A DNA stretch of 64,000 nt, from NCBI GenBank assembly GCA_018697195.1, contig CM031858.1:131205241-131269240 (forward strand), written 5' to 3'. Position 1 is the first letter of the stretch, and the number at the start of each line of letters is the position of its first letter. This stretch comes from Certhia americana (lineage: Eukaryota; Chordata; Aves; Passeriformes; Certhiidae). This document shows positions 62,545-64,000 of the stretch, in pieces. The notes below the pieces were generated by a model. That model did no database searches and was not told where the DNA came from. It was given only the letters and a program-made list of their open reading frames with translations. The position numbers and the translations under genes were made by a program.

Positions 62545-62552
<8 letters not shown>

Positions 62553-62580
<28 letters not shown>
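62553..62580. repeat. Poly(T) run, 28 bases
   Basis: The longest homopolymer in the window. As an antisense poly(A) tail it could mark the 3' end of a minus-strand retrocopy, which would lie at lower coordinates only if the tail were at its right; no retrocopy body was recognised on either side. Confidence 0.9.
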
Positions 62581-62584
<4 letters not shown>

Positions 62585-63154
62585 CAATAATTATTTCACT
62601 CTCCTGGTCTGGTGTCAGAAAAACAGAATCCAAATCACACAAATACACTTCAAATGTGGGGTGATGTATATTTATTCCCCATGAACAGAATTTCTCACAC
62701 ACATCTCCTAGCTGGCAACATTGGGGCAGAGCTAAAAAGAACCTTTTAGACTTACTTGGAACTTGCTGCTGCCTCTCTGTAGCCCACTTTCTGGATGTTT
62801 GAGCTTAAGATCACAGGCACATGCCAAACAAAAACCCAAACTGCGTTCAGTGGGATTGTTTACGACATTTTTCTTCTTGGTATGATTTCATGTTTTTGGC
62901 AAGCCTTTATGCCTCTCTCTCCATTAAGAAGCATTTCAATTCCTTGGTCTCTGGGTAGTTCATCTGTGTTGTAAACTCCTCCCACTTTTTACAATAAGGC
63001 CGAATTTCCAAAGCCACCAAAGTGCTCAAGTTAGGAGAGAGACACAAAAGGGGTAAGGGCATTGCAAAAATATTTCTGGAAGAAGGCAGAGAATACCTGT
63101 GTAAAGAACTGACTGCATGTGCACAGGATTTAAGATTTCTGTATGTTGTGCCTA

Positions 63155-63198
63155 GGACCAAGGATAACATGGACCAAGGATAACATGACCAAGGATTA
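63155..63198. repeat. 16-bp tandem repeat, two full copies and one partial
   Basis: GGACCAAGGATAACAT occupies 63155-63170 and 63171-63186, and a shortened, slightly changed third copy GACCAAGGATTA follows to 63198. Confidence 0.85.
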
Positions 63199-64000
63199 TA
63201 TGCTCAATAAATATTTCTGAACCAAGCAGAGGTGATAGGAGAAATCTACTGAGAGTCCTCTTAAAGGAGGTATGGCCTCATGGACAGAAACTTTTTTTTT
63301 CTGTTTGTACACTACACATATTATTTGGTTCCTCAAATGTAACTTAATTAACAATACAAAAAATAAGCAGTTCAAGAACTTAGATGATCTAAAGTTCATT
63401 TAAGTAGTTACATTGTAGCCCCTTTTTGTTCCTTTTTAAATTCTGCACTTGCAAGGAATGTTCAGCAACACCTAACATTCAAGATGTGCAAGTCTAATGT
63501 GAATTTTATCCAAAGACAAGCTGAATGGTAAAGACTACATACTCTACACTGTCAGATTGTTAGTCCTGAGTTAAAATGCAAATGTGATCAGCACATTCCT
63601 CAGAAAACAAAAAGAAGTGTGAACTCCTGCTATTCTCCTTGGCGAGAGGAATTAATGCAAGGAAGGCATGGTGAACTACACCAATCCAACACTTGGTCTT
63701 TTTTCTCTGGGTACTGCTCACCTGGTTTTCTATTTGACTCCACAGCACAAAGCTTTCTAAGTTACCCATATAATTCTTCAGTGCTGGATAAAGCTGCTGA
63801 CAGTCTTACGGCAGACAAAATTCATTAAATGCATGCAAGTTTGGAAATCTTATTTCCTAATGCTTTGCTGCAGCATCTTAACAACTACATCAGTGCTCCT
63901 AATCAGTTACTTCTTGTTAAAATGTCACTTAATTGATTAAGAATCCCGATAATAAAAGGAAATAAGCCATTTTTTTTGTGGAATTATAAATCTTAATGCC

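Larger units (their letters stand above)
60763..64000. other. Unique AT-rich DNA, no gene recognised
   Basis: The segment includes a purine-rich stretch (about 60830-61140), a 15-A run (62054-62068), a 28-T run (62553-62580) and a 16-bp tandem repeat (63155-63198). Open frames are under 100 codons or low-complexity. Nothing resembling a gene or transposon was seen up to the window end. Confidence 0.5.

Overview
The window looks like nuclear DNA from a bird, most probably a songbird. Several interspersed repeats match CR1 LINE elements: four carry the typical CR1 3' tail and one is an internal ORF2 piece with a recognisable endonuclease/linker reading. One solo long terminal repeat has a TGT...ACA outline and a 5-bp target duplication and resembles endogenous LTRs common in songbirds. 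The background is AT-rich and poor in CpG, with long homopolymers and microsatellites, and there is no bacterial-style gene packing. Species-level assignment is inference.

Layout: 1-23.4 kb is unique, AT-rich sequence with a few GC-richer patches (about 5.0-6.0, 9.1-9.9 and 11.9-12.6 kb). These patches hold the longest open frames, none of which I recognise. At 23.43-23.66 kb a TAGG/AAGG microsatellite with a CGCG-containing 13-bp minisatellite is interrupted by a 100-N assembly gap. CR1 remnants lie at 24.13-24.80 (+, ORF2 part), 29.60-30.23 (-, 3' end), 33.41-33.60 (+), 35.94-36.54 (+) and 42.57-42.96 kb (+). The solo LTR is at 47.55-48.29 kb and is much richer in CpG than its surroundings. 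From 48.3 to 64 kb the sequence is again AT-rich and unique, with poly(A)/poly(T) runs and one (GGGGT)n tract.

I could not identify any host protein-coding gene, rRNA or tRNA. The many short open frames look like chance frames in vertebrate intergenic or intronic DNA. A few exon-like segments (43872-43955, 47334-47381, 53234-53403) and one small membrane-protein-like ORF (54017-54205) are recorded at low confidence. The window is therefore best read as part of a gene desert or a very long intron. I found no convincing new multi-gene system; the most interesting items are the apparently young solo LTR, the CGCG minisatellite at the gap, a double hairpin at 19.2 kb, and the unrecognised open frames.
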